64,000 nucleotides of DNA. It comes from SHVO01 sp964576515 (GTDB taxonomy: Bacteria > Pseudomonadota > Alphaproteobacteria > Rhodospirillales > Rhodospirillaceae). The DNA is taken from positions 186,001 to 250,000 of the forward strand of contig CAZNUW010000004.1 in assembly GCA_964576515.1 (NCBI GenBank), in the 5' to 3' direction. The translations under genes were made by a program, and so were the position numbers. The notes under the pieces are model-generated. The model had not been told where the DNA came from and ran no database searches. It saw nothing but the letters and a program-made list of their open reading frames with translations. Within the stretch, counting starts at the first letter, position 1, and each line of letters begins with the position of its first letter. Below, one piece after another: positions 8,612 through 16,709 of this stretch.

Positions 8612-8848
8612 TTAGCGCTGGTGTCCGCGGTATTCACGATGGCCGGAACGTCCGCGACCGTCATCGTCGCGCCAGCGTTCACGATGTCCGCGGCGGAATT
8701 CGTGACGGTGCTCGCGATGATCGTCATCGTCGACGCTGGCGCTCAGGATCGCCGCGCCGACGAGCAAGCCGAACACCGCGGCGGTTTCCTGATCGTGTGT
8801 GCAACCACCTAAGACCAGGGCGACCAGAAGAACACTCGCGTATTTCAT
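8612..8848 (-). CDS. Small lipoprotein with His/Arg/Asp-rich tail
   Basis: A 78-residue protein starting MKYASVLLVALVLGGC, with a lipobox (VLGGC) at Cys16. A short hydrophobic, glycine-containing stretch follows, then an extremely charged tail rich in His, Arg and Asp. ATG 8848 is chosen because it is preceded by ACGGGGG and starts the signal peptide; an in-frame start at 9034 would fuse an unrelated non-conserved leader. The function is unknown. The His/Asp tail could bind metal ions, which is inference. It is divergent from the metallophosphoesterase gene. Confidence 0.75.
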   Translation of the reverse strand: MKYASVLLVALVLGGCTHDQETAAVFGLLVGAAILSASVDDDDHREHRHEFRRGHRERWRDDDGRGRSGHREYRGHQR

Positions 8849-8987
8849 GACGGCCCCCGTTTTTACCAGTGATTGAAACCTCGCAAATGTTCGAGGCGAT
8901 ATTGGGACGAAAAGCAATCGACTGTGGCGAAACTGTGCTAACGCTATTGCCGCGTTTAAACCCGCCGCGCCGAAAGAGGTATGTCCC

Positions 8988-10160
8988 GTGCCGTTGCGCG
9001 TCTTCATCATCCTCGGCGTTCTGGTAGCCTTCAATTTTTATGCGGGCGGGCGCGTCATCGCGCGCTGGCCGTTCGCGGGGGAGCATCTTGTCCTCTCCTG
9101 GTGCGTGGTGTTCGCGATCCTCGCGCTGCAGCTCGCGGCGTTCTTCGGCAACAGGTACTGGTTCGACGGATTGCGCCGGCGCGCCGGCGGCGAGTCGCTG
9201 GTGGTGGCCATCAATTGGGTGTCCTACATCGCCTTCGGCGTCATGACGGCGTTTGTCGCCATGGTGCTCGCGGTCGATATCGTCACCTTGATCTGGAAGT
9301 GGGTCGCGCCGCCGACGGATGTGATCGACTTCGACCGCCGCACGCTCATGACGCTGGGCGCGCTCGCATTCGGCACGACGGCGCTGGGCATTTTTCAAGC
9401 CCGCTCGGGCCCCATGGTGAAGCGGGTGGAGGTGGCGCTGCGCAATCTTCCCAAGGCTTTCGATGGATTCACCATCGCGCAAGTATCCGATCTCCATGTC
9501 GGTCCAACCGTGCGCCGCTCCTACACGCAAAACGTCGTCGATGTGGTGAACGGTTTGAAGCCGGACATGATCGCGCTGACAGGGGATATGACCGACGGGC
9601 CGGTGGAGGAGCTGGCGGATCACGTTGCGCCGCTCGGCGACCTCAGACCCCGGCATGGCACGTATTTCGTGACGGGAAACCACGAGTACTTCCGCGATCC
9701 CATGGGATGGATCGCCGAATTCGGACGCTTGGGGGCGCGGGTTCTGAACAACGCGCATGACCTCATCACGCGTGAAGGGGCTGCGCTCGTGGTGGCCGGC
9801 GTCACCGACTATTCCACGCGCGGGATGCCCGGCGATCACGCCTCAAGCGCGGTGCGCGCGGTGGCCGGCGCGCCCGACGGCGCGCCCCGCATCATCCTGG
9901 CGCACCAGCCGTCCAGTTATGAGGATTGTCACGCCGCCGGATGCGATCTGCAGCTTTCAGGACATACGCACGCGGGACAGTATTTCCCGTTCAACTTGAT
10001 GATCGGGTTCTTCCATCGGTTCGCGCGGGGGCTGAACCGCTTCGAGACCATGTGGATCTATGTGAACCAGGGGACAGGCTACTGGGGCCCGCCCCTGCGC
10101 ACGGGCGTACCGTCCGAGGTCACCTTGATCACGCTAAGGTCTGAAACGACGGGCGTTTAG
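8988..10160 (+). CDS. Membrane-anchored metallophosphoesterase (YkuE/YaeI-like)
   Basis: A 390-residue protein with about four N-terminal transmembrane helices (residues 1-140) and a C-terminal calcineurin-like phosphoesterase domain. The metal-binding motifs appear in order: SDLHVG, GDMTDG, GNHEY, AHQP and SGHTHAGQ. The catalytic domain is probably outside the cytoplasm. Relatives include YkuE and YaeI, which have been linked to envelope or lipid phosphate chemistry; the substrate is unknown here. It starts with GTG at 8988. No operon partner is seen. Confidence 0.88.
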   Translation: MPLRVFIILGVLVAFNFYAGGRVIARWPFAGEHLVLSWCVVFAILALQLAAFFGNRYWFDGLRRRAGGESLVVAINWVSYIAFGVMTAFVAMVLAVDIVTLIWKWVAPPTDVIDFDRRTLMTLGALAFGTTALGIFQARSGPMVKRVEVALRNLPKAFDGFTIAQVSDLHVGPTVRRSYTQNVVDVVNGLKPDMIALTGDMTDGPVEELADHVAPLGDLRPRHGTYFVTGNHEYFRDPMGWIAEFGRLGARVLNNAHDLITREGAALVVAGVTDYSTRGMPGDHASSAVRAVAGAPDGAPRIILAHQPSSYEDCHAAGCDLQLSGHTHAGQYFPFNLMIGFFHRFARGLNRFETMWIYVNQGTGYWGPPLRTGVPSEVTLITLRSETTGV

Positions 10161-10176
10161 AAGGAGCGCGCGGCGT

Positions 10177-10728
10177 TTAGCCGCCCGCGGCGGCGCCTTG
10201 ATCCGCAAACACCAGGGTATGCGTCGCGAGCATGCGGATCACGCCCTCGGTGATGTGCTTCGACGACAGCGTCGTGCCGCCGATGTTCTCGATGTCGCCC
10301 TTGATGCGAAGTTCGCCGTCCTTGCGGCCTTTGAACTGCGCGCGCCATTCCGGCAGGCGGATTTTGGAATAAAGCTCCCAGCACTCCATGACCTCGATGC
10401 CGAGAACCTCGCCTTTCGGCGACATCGCGATGGCGTAATAGACCGTGTCGTCCTTGCCGAGCACGTGATCGACAAAGAACCAGTCGCCGGTGGAGACGCG
10501 CCACGCGCGGACCTTGCGGTCCCGGAGTTCGATGCCGCTGAACTCGCGGATATCGCGCATCTGCTTGTCGGTCAGGAGGCGATGGTCTTCGGTGAAGGTG
10601 GCGTTCTTCGGGAACAGGAGTTTTTGCGCCTGTTCGACCGTCAAATACTGCGCGCCCGCGACGGCCGGCTGAACGGCGCCGACGGCGGCGACAATGGCTG
10701 CGGGATAGAGGAGGAATTTGCTACGCAT
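10177..10728 (-). CDS. Exported FMN-binding domain protein
   Basis: A 183-residue exported protein with a signal peptide ending near AVAGAQ and a C-terminal FMN_bind domain. The segment GGTTLSSKH aligns with the SGAT-type flavinylation motif of NqrC/RnfG, where a Thr receives FMN from ApbE. ATG 10728 is used rather than the TTG nine bases upstream. It is the last gene of a three-gene minus-strand cassette with a four-helix membrane protein and ApbE, which supports covalent FMN loading in the periplasm and a role in electron transfer. The electron donor and acceptor are unknown. The motif is not the exact consensus, so attachment needs proof. Confidence 0.83.
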   Translation of the reverse strand: MRSKFLLYPAAIVAAVGAVQPAVAGAQYLTVEQAQKLLFPKNATFTEDHRLLTDKQMRDIREFSGIELRDRKVRAWRVSTGDWFFVDHVLGKDDTVYYAIAMSPKGEVLGIEVMECWELYSKIRLPEWRAQFKGRKDGELRIKGDIENIGGTTLSSKHITEGVIRMLATHTLVFADQGAAAGG

Positions 10729-10800
10729 GACACCCAATCTACCATGGGGATGCCCGGCTCCCCATCACTATCCTGTTAGTTTAGCTCCGGAAACAGGGCG

Positions 10801-11262
10801 TTAGGCGCCCTTCGCTTTCGATTTCGACAGCCAATGAATGAAGAAGGGGGCGATCGCCACGAGGCCCAGCACCCAGTGGGCGAGGGACATCCATTCGCGC
10901 CAGTCCTCGCCCAGGTAATAGATGTAGTAGAGCAAGTAACCCGTCACCGAGAGGACGAAGAAGAATCCGGCGAGGATGCCGCCCGACCAGCGCCGCCAGT
11001 TGGCGTTCCAGCCGCGCAGGATGTGAACGCCCCACAACAGGCCGAGGATGCCGACGGCGAGGAACGACACGCCGGCATGCAGAACCTTCCACCACGTCTC
11101 AAGCGGATGCGTTTGCGGGCCGAAGCGGCCTTCACTGGTCATGAAGTAATGGTAGATCAGCCACAGAACGCCGGTCAGCCATGTCGCGAACGATATCGCA
11201 TAAACCGACCACCGCCGGACCCGCGGCAACTTCAGCGGGCCGCGCTCGACTCTCTCGCCCAT
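10801..11262 (-). CDS. Four-helix His-rich membrane protein, probable cytochrome b-like partner of the flavinylation cassette
   Basis: A 153-residue inner-membrane protein with four hydrophobic helices. Histidines occur in or at the ends of helices (IYHYF, LHAG, GVHIL, AHWV, FIHW), a pattern suited to b-type heme ligation. In known flavin-based electron transfer loci, such membrane subunits pass electrons to an exported FMN-binding protein. ATG 11262, preceded by AGGGGAATTC, is chosen; a longer in-frame reading to 11394 would run into apbE. It lies between apbE and the FMN-binding gene. Heme binding is inferred and not shown. Confidence 0.75.
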   Translation of the reverse strand: MGERVERGPLKLPRVRRWSVYAISFATWLTGVLWLIYHYFMTSEGRFGPQTHPLETWWKVLHAGVSFLAVGILGLLWGVHILRGWNANWRRWSGGILAGFFFVLSVTGYLLYYIYYLGEDWREWMSLAHWVLGLVAIAPFFIHWLSKSKAKGA

Positions 11263-11281
11263 AAACCTGAATTCCCCTGCC

Positions 11282-12184
11282 TTATCCCTGGTCCGCCCCG
11301 AGGGTGATCCACCCCGAACCAGGCTCATAGAGATATGCGATTGCGCCGCATTGGCCAAGGATTGGTTCGGCGCCGGGGCCCAGCGCCAAGACAACCTTTG
11401 TCAGCGCGTCCGCGGTCAGGCAATCCGTCGCCGCGACGGCGGCGAACCGGTCCATCCCGACGCTGACGCCGCTGCGGCCGTGAACATGGGGGCCGACAAG
11501 ACCCTCCGGGCCGGCCCTCATGTGCTCGCGGCCGCTGCTGCAGGCCAGCGCGCCGTCTTCGAGTTCGACCACCGGAACGGCGTCTGTAACAAGAGCTGTC
11601 CGCAACCGCACCGGCTCCGGCCGCGGCCCGGCGATCCGAAGATCGCCGCCGGCATTCACGCAAACCTGGGCCACGCAAACTAGAGCCTGCCCGCCGCCGC
11701 CGGTCGCCGCAACGGCGTGATCGACCGCATAGCCCTTGGCGATACCGCCGAGATCGAGCCATAGGGGTTTGCGGAAGCGCACGCGGTTGGCGTCTTCCAG
11801 AACGATGTCGCGCCATGAGGCGTCGGTCGCGGGCGCCGGCGCGCCCGCCGGCGCGGGCAGGAAGCCCCACGCGACAAGCCGCGCCGCGGCGGTGATGTCG
11901 AAAAGCCCGTCGCTTTGTTCCGCGAAGGCTTGGGCGCGCGCCAGCACCTCAAATGTGCGGGCATCGACGGTCACCGGCCCGGCGGCGGCGTCGCGGTTGA
12001 GCCGGCTGACGTCGCTGCCCGCGTCGTGGAAACTCATCAGCCGATGGATATCGGCGACCGCCGCGAAGCCGCGGTCGATCGCGGCGTGCGCGGCCGCCTC
12101 GTCCATGTCCTCGACGCGAATCTCAACGGTCGTGCCAAGCAGCGGCTTTGCGCGGACGAATCTGAGGGGTGATGTGGACGCCAT
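11282..12184 (-). CDS. apbE: FAD:protein FMN transferase (ApbE)
   Basis: A 300-residue flavin transferase that attaches FMN from FAD to Thr/Ser of target proteins outside the cytoplasm. Key signatures are the LLGTTVEI start, the DLGGIAKGYAVD motif, NAGGDLR and the metal-binding TDCLTADALTKV segment. No clear cleavable signal peptide is visible, so how it reaches the periplasm is unclear. The next two genes encode its probable target (an FMN-binding protein) and a membrane partner, making a compact cassette. It is downstream of the DUF4169 gene on the same strand with a gap of 34 bases, so it may be transcribed with chvI-chvG. Confidence 0.92.
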   Translation of the reverse strand: MASTSPLRFVRAKPLLGTTVEIRVEDMDEAAAHAAIDRGFAAVADIHRLMSFHDAGSDVSRLNRDAAAGPVTVDARTFEVLARAQAFAEQSDGLFDITAAARLVAWGFLPAPAGAPAPATDASWRDIVLEDANRVRFRKPLWLDLGGIAKGYAVDHAVAATGGGGQALVCVAQVCVNAGGDLRIAGPRPEPVRLRTALVTDAVPVVELEDGALACSSGREHMRAGPEGLVGPHVHGRSGVSVGMDRFAAVAATDCLTADALTKVVLALGPGAEPILGQCGAIAYLYEPGSGWITLGADQG

Positions 12185-12218
12185 GCTGGGCAGGATATGG
12201 CGCGGCGGCCCTTAGATG

Positions 12219-12395
12219 CTAGTCGTCCAGTTTGCTCTGATCGACGCGGCGCGCGAGGTGTTCCGCCGTCTTTTCGTCGCGGGCTTTCTCGGCCTTCGTG
12301 CGTCCGAACTTGGCGCGATTGGCTTGCGCGGTCTGTTCGGCGTCGCCGCGCTCTTTTTGTTTGCGCGCCTGGCGCAGATTGACGACGTCGCCCAT
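12219..12395 (-). CDS. DUF4169-family small basic protein
   Basis: A 58-residue charged protein starting MGDVVNLRQARKQKER and containing FGRTKAEKARDE, both typical of DUF4169, a small alphaproteobacterial family of unknown role. ATG 12395 overlaps the chvG stop in the form TAATG, so translation is probably coupled. No hydrophobic segment is present; it is cytoplasmic and likely helical. Its place right after chvG suggests co-expression with the two-component system. Confidence 0.85.
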   Translation of the reverse strand: MGDVVNLRQARKQKERGDAEQTAQANRAKFGRTKAEKARDEKTAEHLARRVDQSKLDD

Positions 12396-14104
12396 TACTT
12401 CGCCGCCGGCAAGAGCACGACGAAGCGCGCACCGCGGACCGTGCCGTCGTCGTTGAGAATGTTCTCGGCATAGACCTGGCCGCGATGGCCTTCCACGATC
12501 GTCTTGGAAATCGAAAGCCCCAACCCGGAGTGCGTGCCGAACTTCTCGCCTTCGGGGCGTTCGGAATAGAAGCGGCCGAAGATCGCGGCTTCCTTGCCGG
12601 CCGGAATGCCGGGGCCTTGATCCTCGACGGTCACGATCACGTCGCGTCCGGCGCGACCGGCACGGATGGAGATCGTGCCTTGCGGCGGGCTGAACGACAC
12701 GGCGTTGCCGATCAGGTTGCGGAACACCTGCCCGATCCGGCTTTCCAGACCGAACACGACCAGATCGCCCTTCTGGGCGGCGTCCTCGACCACCTCGACA
12801 CGCGGCGCGTCCGGGTTGTCGTTGGCGTTCTGCACTTCCGACAGCGCCTGGACGAGCGGCTTGATTTTCACCGGCGACATTTCGCCGCGCGACATTTCGG
12901 CGTCGAGCCTTGAGGCGTCCGAAATCTCGGAAATCAGGCGGTCGAGGCGCGCGACGTCGTCCATGATAATGGACATCAGGCGCTTTTGTTGTTCGGGATC
13001 CTTCACGCGCCCGACGGTTTCCACCGCGCTGCGCAAGGAGGTCAGCGGGTTCTTGATCTCGTGCGCGACGTCGGCGGCGAAATGTTCGGTGGCGTCCATG
13101 CGTCGCCACAAGGACTCGGTCATGTCGCGCAAAGCTTCGGACAATTCGCCGATTTCGTCATTGCGCTTTGAAAGATCGGGGATGGTGTGCTGACGATTCT
13201 TGGAATCGCGCACACGTTTCGCCGACGTCGCCAGACGCCGCACCGGTCGCGCGATGGTGCCCGCGAGGAAGAGCGACGTGAGCACGGTAAGCGCCAGTAC
13301 CCAGGCGAACATGCCGAGGATCGAACCGCGCACGGCGAACATGCGTTTGTCGACGTTGCTGCCGTCGCGCGACACCATGAGCGCGCCCACGATCTGTTTG
13401 TAGAATTGAACGGGCACCGCGACCGACAGCACTTTTTGTCCGTCGCTGCGCAAGCGGACCGAGTTGCCGGCTTCGCCCGCCTGCAGCGCGGCCAGCACTT
13501 CCTTGTAATCCGGCGCGCTGGGACGGGCCTGATCGTTGTAGGGTTCGAGGGTGCGGTCGACGGTGAGGCGGCCGATGGTCTTGTCGTACACGGCGTGCAC
13601 GACGCGTAAGACCGCGCTGCTTTCCATCGGGGGCAGATCCTGGACCTGCACTTCGCCGCCGGGGCCGGTCAAGAGGCGCGAGTCCGCGAGAAGTTTGCCG
13701 TCGCGGTCGAAAAGCTGCGCCCGCAGGCGCGCGAGCGCGGCCTGCCGGCGCAGGAGTTGCCGCGCCGGGTCGGGATCGATGACCCGTAACGCGCCCTCGG
13801 GCGTGAACAAGGGGATCGCGTCATTGTCCGAAATCACGACGGCGCCCTCGCCGATGGAGGCGGCGATAAGTTCGCCCTGCGTACGCAGCGCGTCCAATTC
13901 GGCGGCGATCAGCGTGTCTTCATATTGATCGAGGAAGAGGAGGCCCAGGACAAGAAGCACCGGGGCCGTCAGGTTCACCGCGAGGATGCGCAAGGTCAGC
14001 GGCGAGAACAGCGTGCGCAAACGCCCGCGCTTGCCGGCGTCGGTCACGGCGGCATCGGGCTTGATGCGTAGATCATCCAGGCGAAAATCGCCGTCCGCGC
14101 TCAC
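12395..14104 (-). CDS. chvG: Sensor histidine kinase, ChvG/ExoS family
   Basis: A 569-residue inner-membrane kinase. It has a first transmembrane helix near residues 38-60, a periplasmic sensor region, a second helix near 270-290, a HAMP linker, the H-box FAADVAHEIKNPLTS with the phosphorylated His, and the ATP-binding N, G1 and G2 boxes (RNLIGNAV, EDQGPGIP, SGLGLSI). ChvG-type kinases sense acid or envelope conditions and are held in check by ExoR in rhizobia; no exoR is seen here. The response regulator gene lies directly upstream. In relatives hprK often follows; here DUF4169 and apbE do. Confidence 0.92.
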   Translation of the reverse strand: MSADGDFRLDDLRIKPDAAVTDAGKRGRLRTLFSPLTLRILAVNLTAPVLLVLGLLFLDQYEDTLIAAELDALRTQGELIAASIGEGAVVISDNDAIPLFTPEGALRVIDPDPARQLLRRQAALARLRAQLFDRDGKLLADSRLLTGPGGEVQVQDLPPMESSAVLRVVHAVYDKTIGRLTVDRTLEPYNDQARPSAPDYKEVLAALQAGEAGNSVRLRSDGQKVLSVAVPVQFYKQIVGALMVSRDGSNVDKRMFAVRGSILGMFAWVLALTVLTSLFLAGTIARPVRRLATSAKRVRDSKNRQHTIPDLSKRNDEIGELSEALRDMTESLWRRMDATEHFAADVAHEIKNPLTSLRSAVETVGRVKDPEQQKRLMSIIMDDVARLDRLISEISDASRLDAEMSRGEMSPVKIKPLVQALSEVQNANDNPDAPRVEVVEDAAQKGDLVVFGLESRIGQVFRNLIGNAVSFSPPQGTISIRAGRAGRDVIVTVEDQGPGIPAGKEAAIFGRFYSERPEGEKFGTHSGLGLSISKTIVEGHRGQVYAENILNDDGTVRGARFVVLLPAAK

Positions 14105-14149
14105 GGCCAGGAACTCCCGTAGTTATCCGGCCGTGCTCGCCGCCGGAAT

Positions 14150-14875
14150 TTATTGCGAGGCCGCAGTCGTGCCGTTGGTTTCGTTATACTTGTAGCCGAC
14201 GCCGTACAAGGTTTCGATATGGGCGAAATCCTTGTCCACTTCGCGGAACTTCTTGCGCAACCGCTTGATGTGGCTGTCGATGGTGCGGTCGTCGACGTAG
14301 ATATGCTCGCCGTAGGCCGCATCGATCAGTTGGTCGCGGCTTTTCACGTGACCGGGCCGCTGCGCCAGGGCCTGGATGATCAGGAATTCGGTCACGGTCA
14401 GGTTCACCGCGGCGCCTTTCCACAGGCACAGGTGCTGGGCGGGGTCGAGCACCAGCTCGCCGCGCTTCACCGACGTCGCCGAGACGCCGGGGCTGTCCAT
14501 CTGCTTCTGGGCCTCCAAGCGGCGGAACACCGCGCGCACGCGTTCGATCAACAGGCGCTGCGAGAACGGCTTCTTGATGTAGTCGTCGGCGCCCATGCGC
14601 AGGCCGAGCAGTTCGTCCACCTCGTCGTCCTTGGACGTGAGGAAGATCACCGGCAAGGGGCTCTTCTCGCGCAACTTTTGCAGGAGTTCGATGCCGTCCA
14701 TGCGTGGCATCTTGATGTCGAGGATGGCGAGATCGGGCGGTTCGGCGGTAATGCCGCGCAACGCGTCCGCGCCGTCACGGTACTGGGTGACGCCGAAGCC
14801 TTCGGCCTCCAGGACCATCGACACGGATGTCAGAATATTGCGGTCGTCGTCGACCAAAGCGATGCGGTAAGCCAC
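14150..14875 (-). CDS. chvI: Response regulator, ChvI family (OmpR type)
   Basis: A 241-residue regulator with a receiver domain (acidic pocket LVDDDRNIL, phospho-Asp in AILDIKMPRMDG, conserved Lys in YIKKPFS) and a C-terminal winged-helix DNA-binding domain (RDQLIDAAYG, DSHIKRLRKKFRE). ChvI controls envelope, exopolysaccharide and acid-response genes in related bacteria. It is the first gene of the chvI-chvG-DUF4169 unit, 45 bases before chvG. A 12-bp perfect palindrome lies about 70 bases upstream and could be a binding site. Confidence 0.93.
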   Translation of the reverse strand: MAYRIALVDDDRNILTSVSMVLEAEGFGVTQYRDGADALRGITAEPPDLAILDIKMPRMDGIELLQKLREKSPLPVIFLTSKDDEVDELLGLRMGADDYIKKPFSQRLLIERVRAVFRRLEAQKQMDSPGVSATSVKRGELVLDPAQHLCLWKGAAVNLTVTEFLIIQALAQRPGHVKSRDQLIDAAYGEHIYVDDRTIDSHIKRLRKKFREVDKDFAHIETLYGVGYKYNETNGTTAASQ

Positions 14876-14943
14876 GAAACCTCACTTTCCGGGGATGGTG
14901 CACATGCCGTAACGCTTGTGACGTCCCCCTGGTTCTCTCCTGT

Positions 14944-14955
14944 CGTGATATCACG
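14944..14955. promoter_or_regulatory. 12-bp perfect palindrome upstream of chvI
   Basis: CGTGATATCACG lies in the 145-base gap between chvI and the TPR gene. A perfect dyad of this size in a control region could be an operator, but no family is recognised. Confidence 0.3.
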
Positions 14956-15020
14956 CGGGTATTGTGGCGGAAATATCGCGTAGGTATGTCCGAGTCGCGG
15001 TTTTTGCAGCCATTAGGATG

Positions 15021-16604
15021 TTAAGACCGCTGCCCAAGCCGCGCCAGTTCCGCCTTGGCCGCCACGAATTCCGTATGCCGGCTCATGCCCGTCGCCAGGG
15101 CGGCCTGGAATAATTTGATTGCCTGTTTGGCGTCCTTGGACAGAAGGGCCGCCTGACCGAGGAAATAATAGGCCTCGCACGCCCGCCCCTTGGCGTCGGC
15201 GGCGTCCGTTGCGGCAGCCGCCAGCAGTTGATCGCCGCTGATCTGGCCCAGGAAATAATGCAGAAGCGGTGCCGGCCAGCTATCGACGGTCAGGGAATCG
15301 GCCGTCGCTTTCAGGATCTCGGCCGGTTTGTGCCCGTCGCGCGCCTCGGCCACGAACCGCCAGACCGCGAGCATGGGCGGCGCGTCCGGGAGTTCCATGG
15401 CGATGGCGAGGTCGCGGGCCGCGCCCGCGAAGTCGCCTTTCATCACGCGGACGTAGCCGCGGTTGGCCAGCGGCTGGGCGGCGTCCGAGACGCGGTCGAT
15501 GATGACGGTGAGATCGTTCTCGGCGCCGTCGAAGTCGCCGGTGAACTGACGGGCGACGGCGCGCGCCATCATCGCGTCCTGGTCCGTGGGGCGGCGGCGG
15601 AGCACCGCGGTGAAGTCCTGAACCGCGCCTTCGGCGTTCCCGCTTTGCAAACGCGCGTTGCCGCGCAGGAAGATCGCCGACAGATCCCCGGGCCGCGCGT
15701 CCATCAGCAGCGTGAAGTCCGCGACCGCCGCGCCGTAAGCGCCGCTTTGGAGTTCGGCGACGCCGCGGCTTTCCAAGGCGGCGATGTCTTTCGGATCGAG
15801 CCTGAGCGCGCGCGTGAAGTCCGCGATGGCGGCTTCGTAGTTCTGGAGTTGCCCGTGGGCGGTGCCGCGGCCCCGCAAGGCGGCGCTGTCGGAACTGTCG
15901 ACCTCGAGCGCCTTGCTGAACGCGATAATGGCGTCGTCGCCCTTGCCGGCGCGCAGGAGCGCGGAGCCAAGCAACGTGTGGGCCTCGGCGTCCTTGGGCG
16001 CGAGTTCGGTGGCTTGCTCAAGCTCGATGATCGCTTTTTGCGAATCCCCGCGATCGAGGAAATAGCTGCCCCGCGCCTTGAAGGGGCCCGGATCTTTCGG
16101 GTTGAAGCGGCGGGCCTCGCCGAGGTCGGCGATCCCGGCGTCCATGCGCCCGCGCTTCATGCGCACGGCGCCGCGGCGGGTATAGGCCTCCCCGGTGACG
16201 GTGCTTTTGCCCAAAGGGTCGGCGGAAATCGCGGCGGTATAATCGGCTTCCGCCTGGACAAGGTCGCCCGCTTGCTCCTTCAGCTTGCCGCGCCCCAGCC
16301 GCGCGATCGCGTCATTGGGGGTGAGGGCAAGGGCGGCGTCGAAGTCGGCGATCGCCTTGCCCTCGTCGCCAGCACTGACGTAGGCCTGGGCGCGGGTGAC
16401 GAAGGCCAGCGCCCGCGTGTCGGTGGCGAGGCCCGAGCGGCGCAGGGCCGCGGTGCAGTTGGCGATCCGTTCGACCGTGTCGGATTTCGCGGCGAAGCAG
16501 GCGAGAGTCGCATCTTGAGCGTTGGCGGGGGCGATGGCCGGCGCGGCAAAGCCCAGCACCATACTCGTCGCCAGCGCGTAACTCACTCCGCGTGCGTTCG
16601 ACAT
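15021..16604 (-). CDS. Exported tetratricopeptide-repeat protein
   Basis: A 527-residue protein with a signal peptide (ending near APANAQ, residue 30) followed by a long array of TPR units, seen as repeated A-IADFD-AL / AIADFTRALRLDP patterns spaced about 34 residues. It probably acts as a periplasmic or membrane-associated scaffold; the partner is unknown. ATG 16604 is chosen because AGGGTGG precedes it and a proper signal peptide follows; a reading from 16697 adds an unlikely basic leader. It lies 105 bases downstream of polA on the same strand. Confidence 0.8.
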   Translation of the reverse strand: MSNARGVSYALATSMVLGFAAPAIAPANAQDATLACFAAKSDTVERIANCTAALRRSGLATDTRALAFVTRAQAYVSAGDEGKAIADFDAALALTPNDAIARLGRGKLKEQAGDLVQAEADYTAAISADPLGKSTVTGEAYTRRGAVRMKRGRMDAGIADLGEARRFNPKDPGPFKARGSYFLDRGDSQKAIIELEQATELAPKDAEAHTLLGSALLRAGKGDDAIIAFSKALEVDSSDSAALRGRGTAHGQLQNYEAAIADFTRALRLDPKDIAALESRGVAELQSGAYGAAVADFTLLMDARPGDLSAIFLRGNARLQSGNAEGAVQDFTAVLRRRPTDQDAMMARAVARQFTGDFDGAENDLTVIIDRVSDAAQPLANRGYVRVMKGDFAGAARDLAIAMELPDAPPMLAVWRFVAEARDGHKPAEILKATADSLTVDSWPAPLLHYFLGQISGDQLLAAAATDAADAKGRACEAYYFLGQAALLSKDAKQAIKLFQAALATGMSRHTEFVAAKAELARLGQRS

Positions 16605-16709
16605 ACCACCCTTTACCAGTACCGGCGTCCGCTTCTGCGAACGCCTTTTCCTGCCCCACAGGTGGGGCGGAATCATGGCCGTGTTCGGCGCCCCCAACTT
16701 TTTGAGGCG

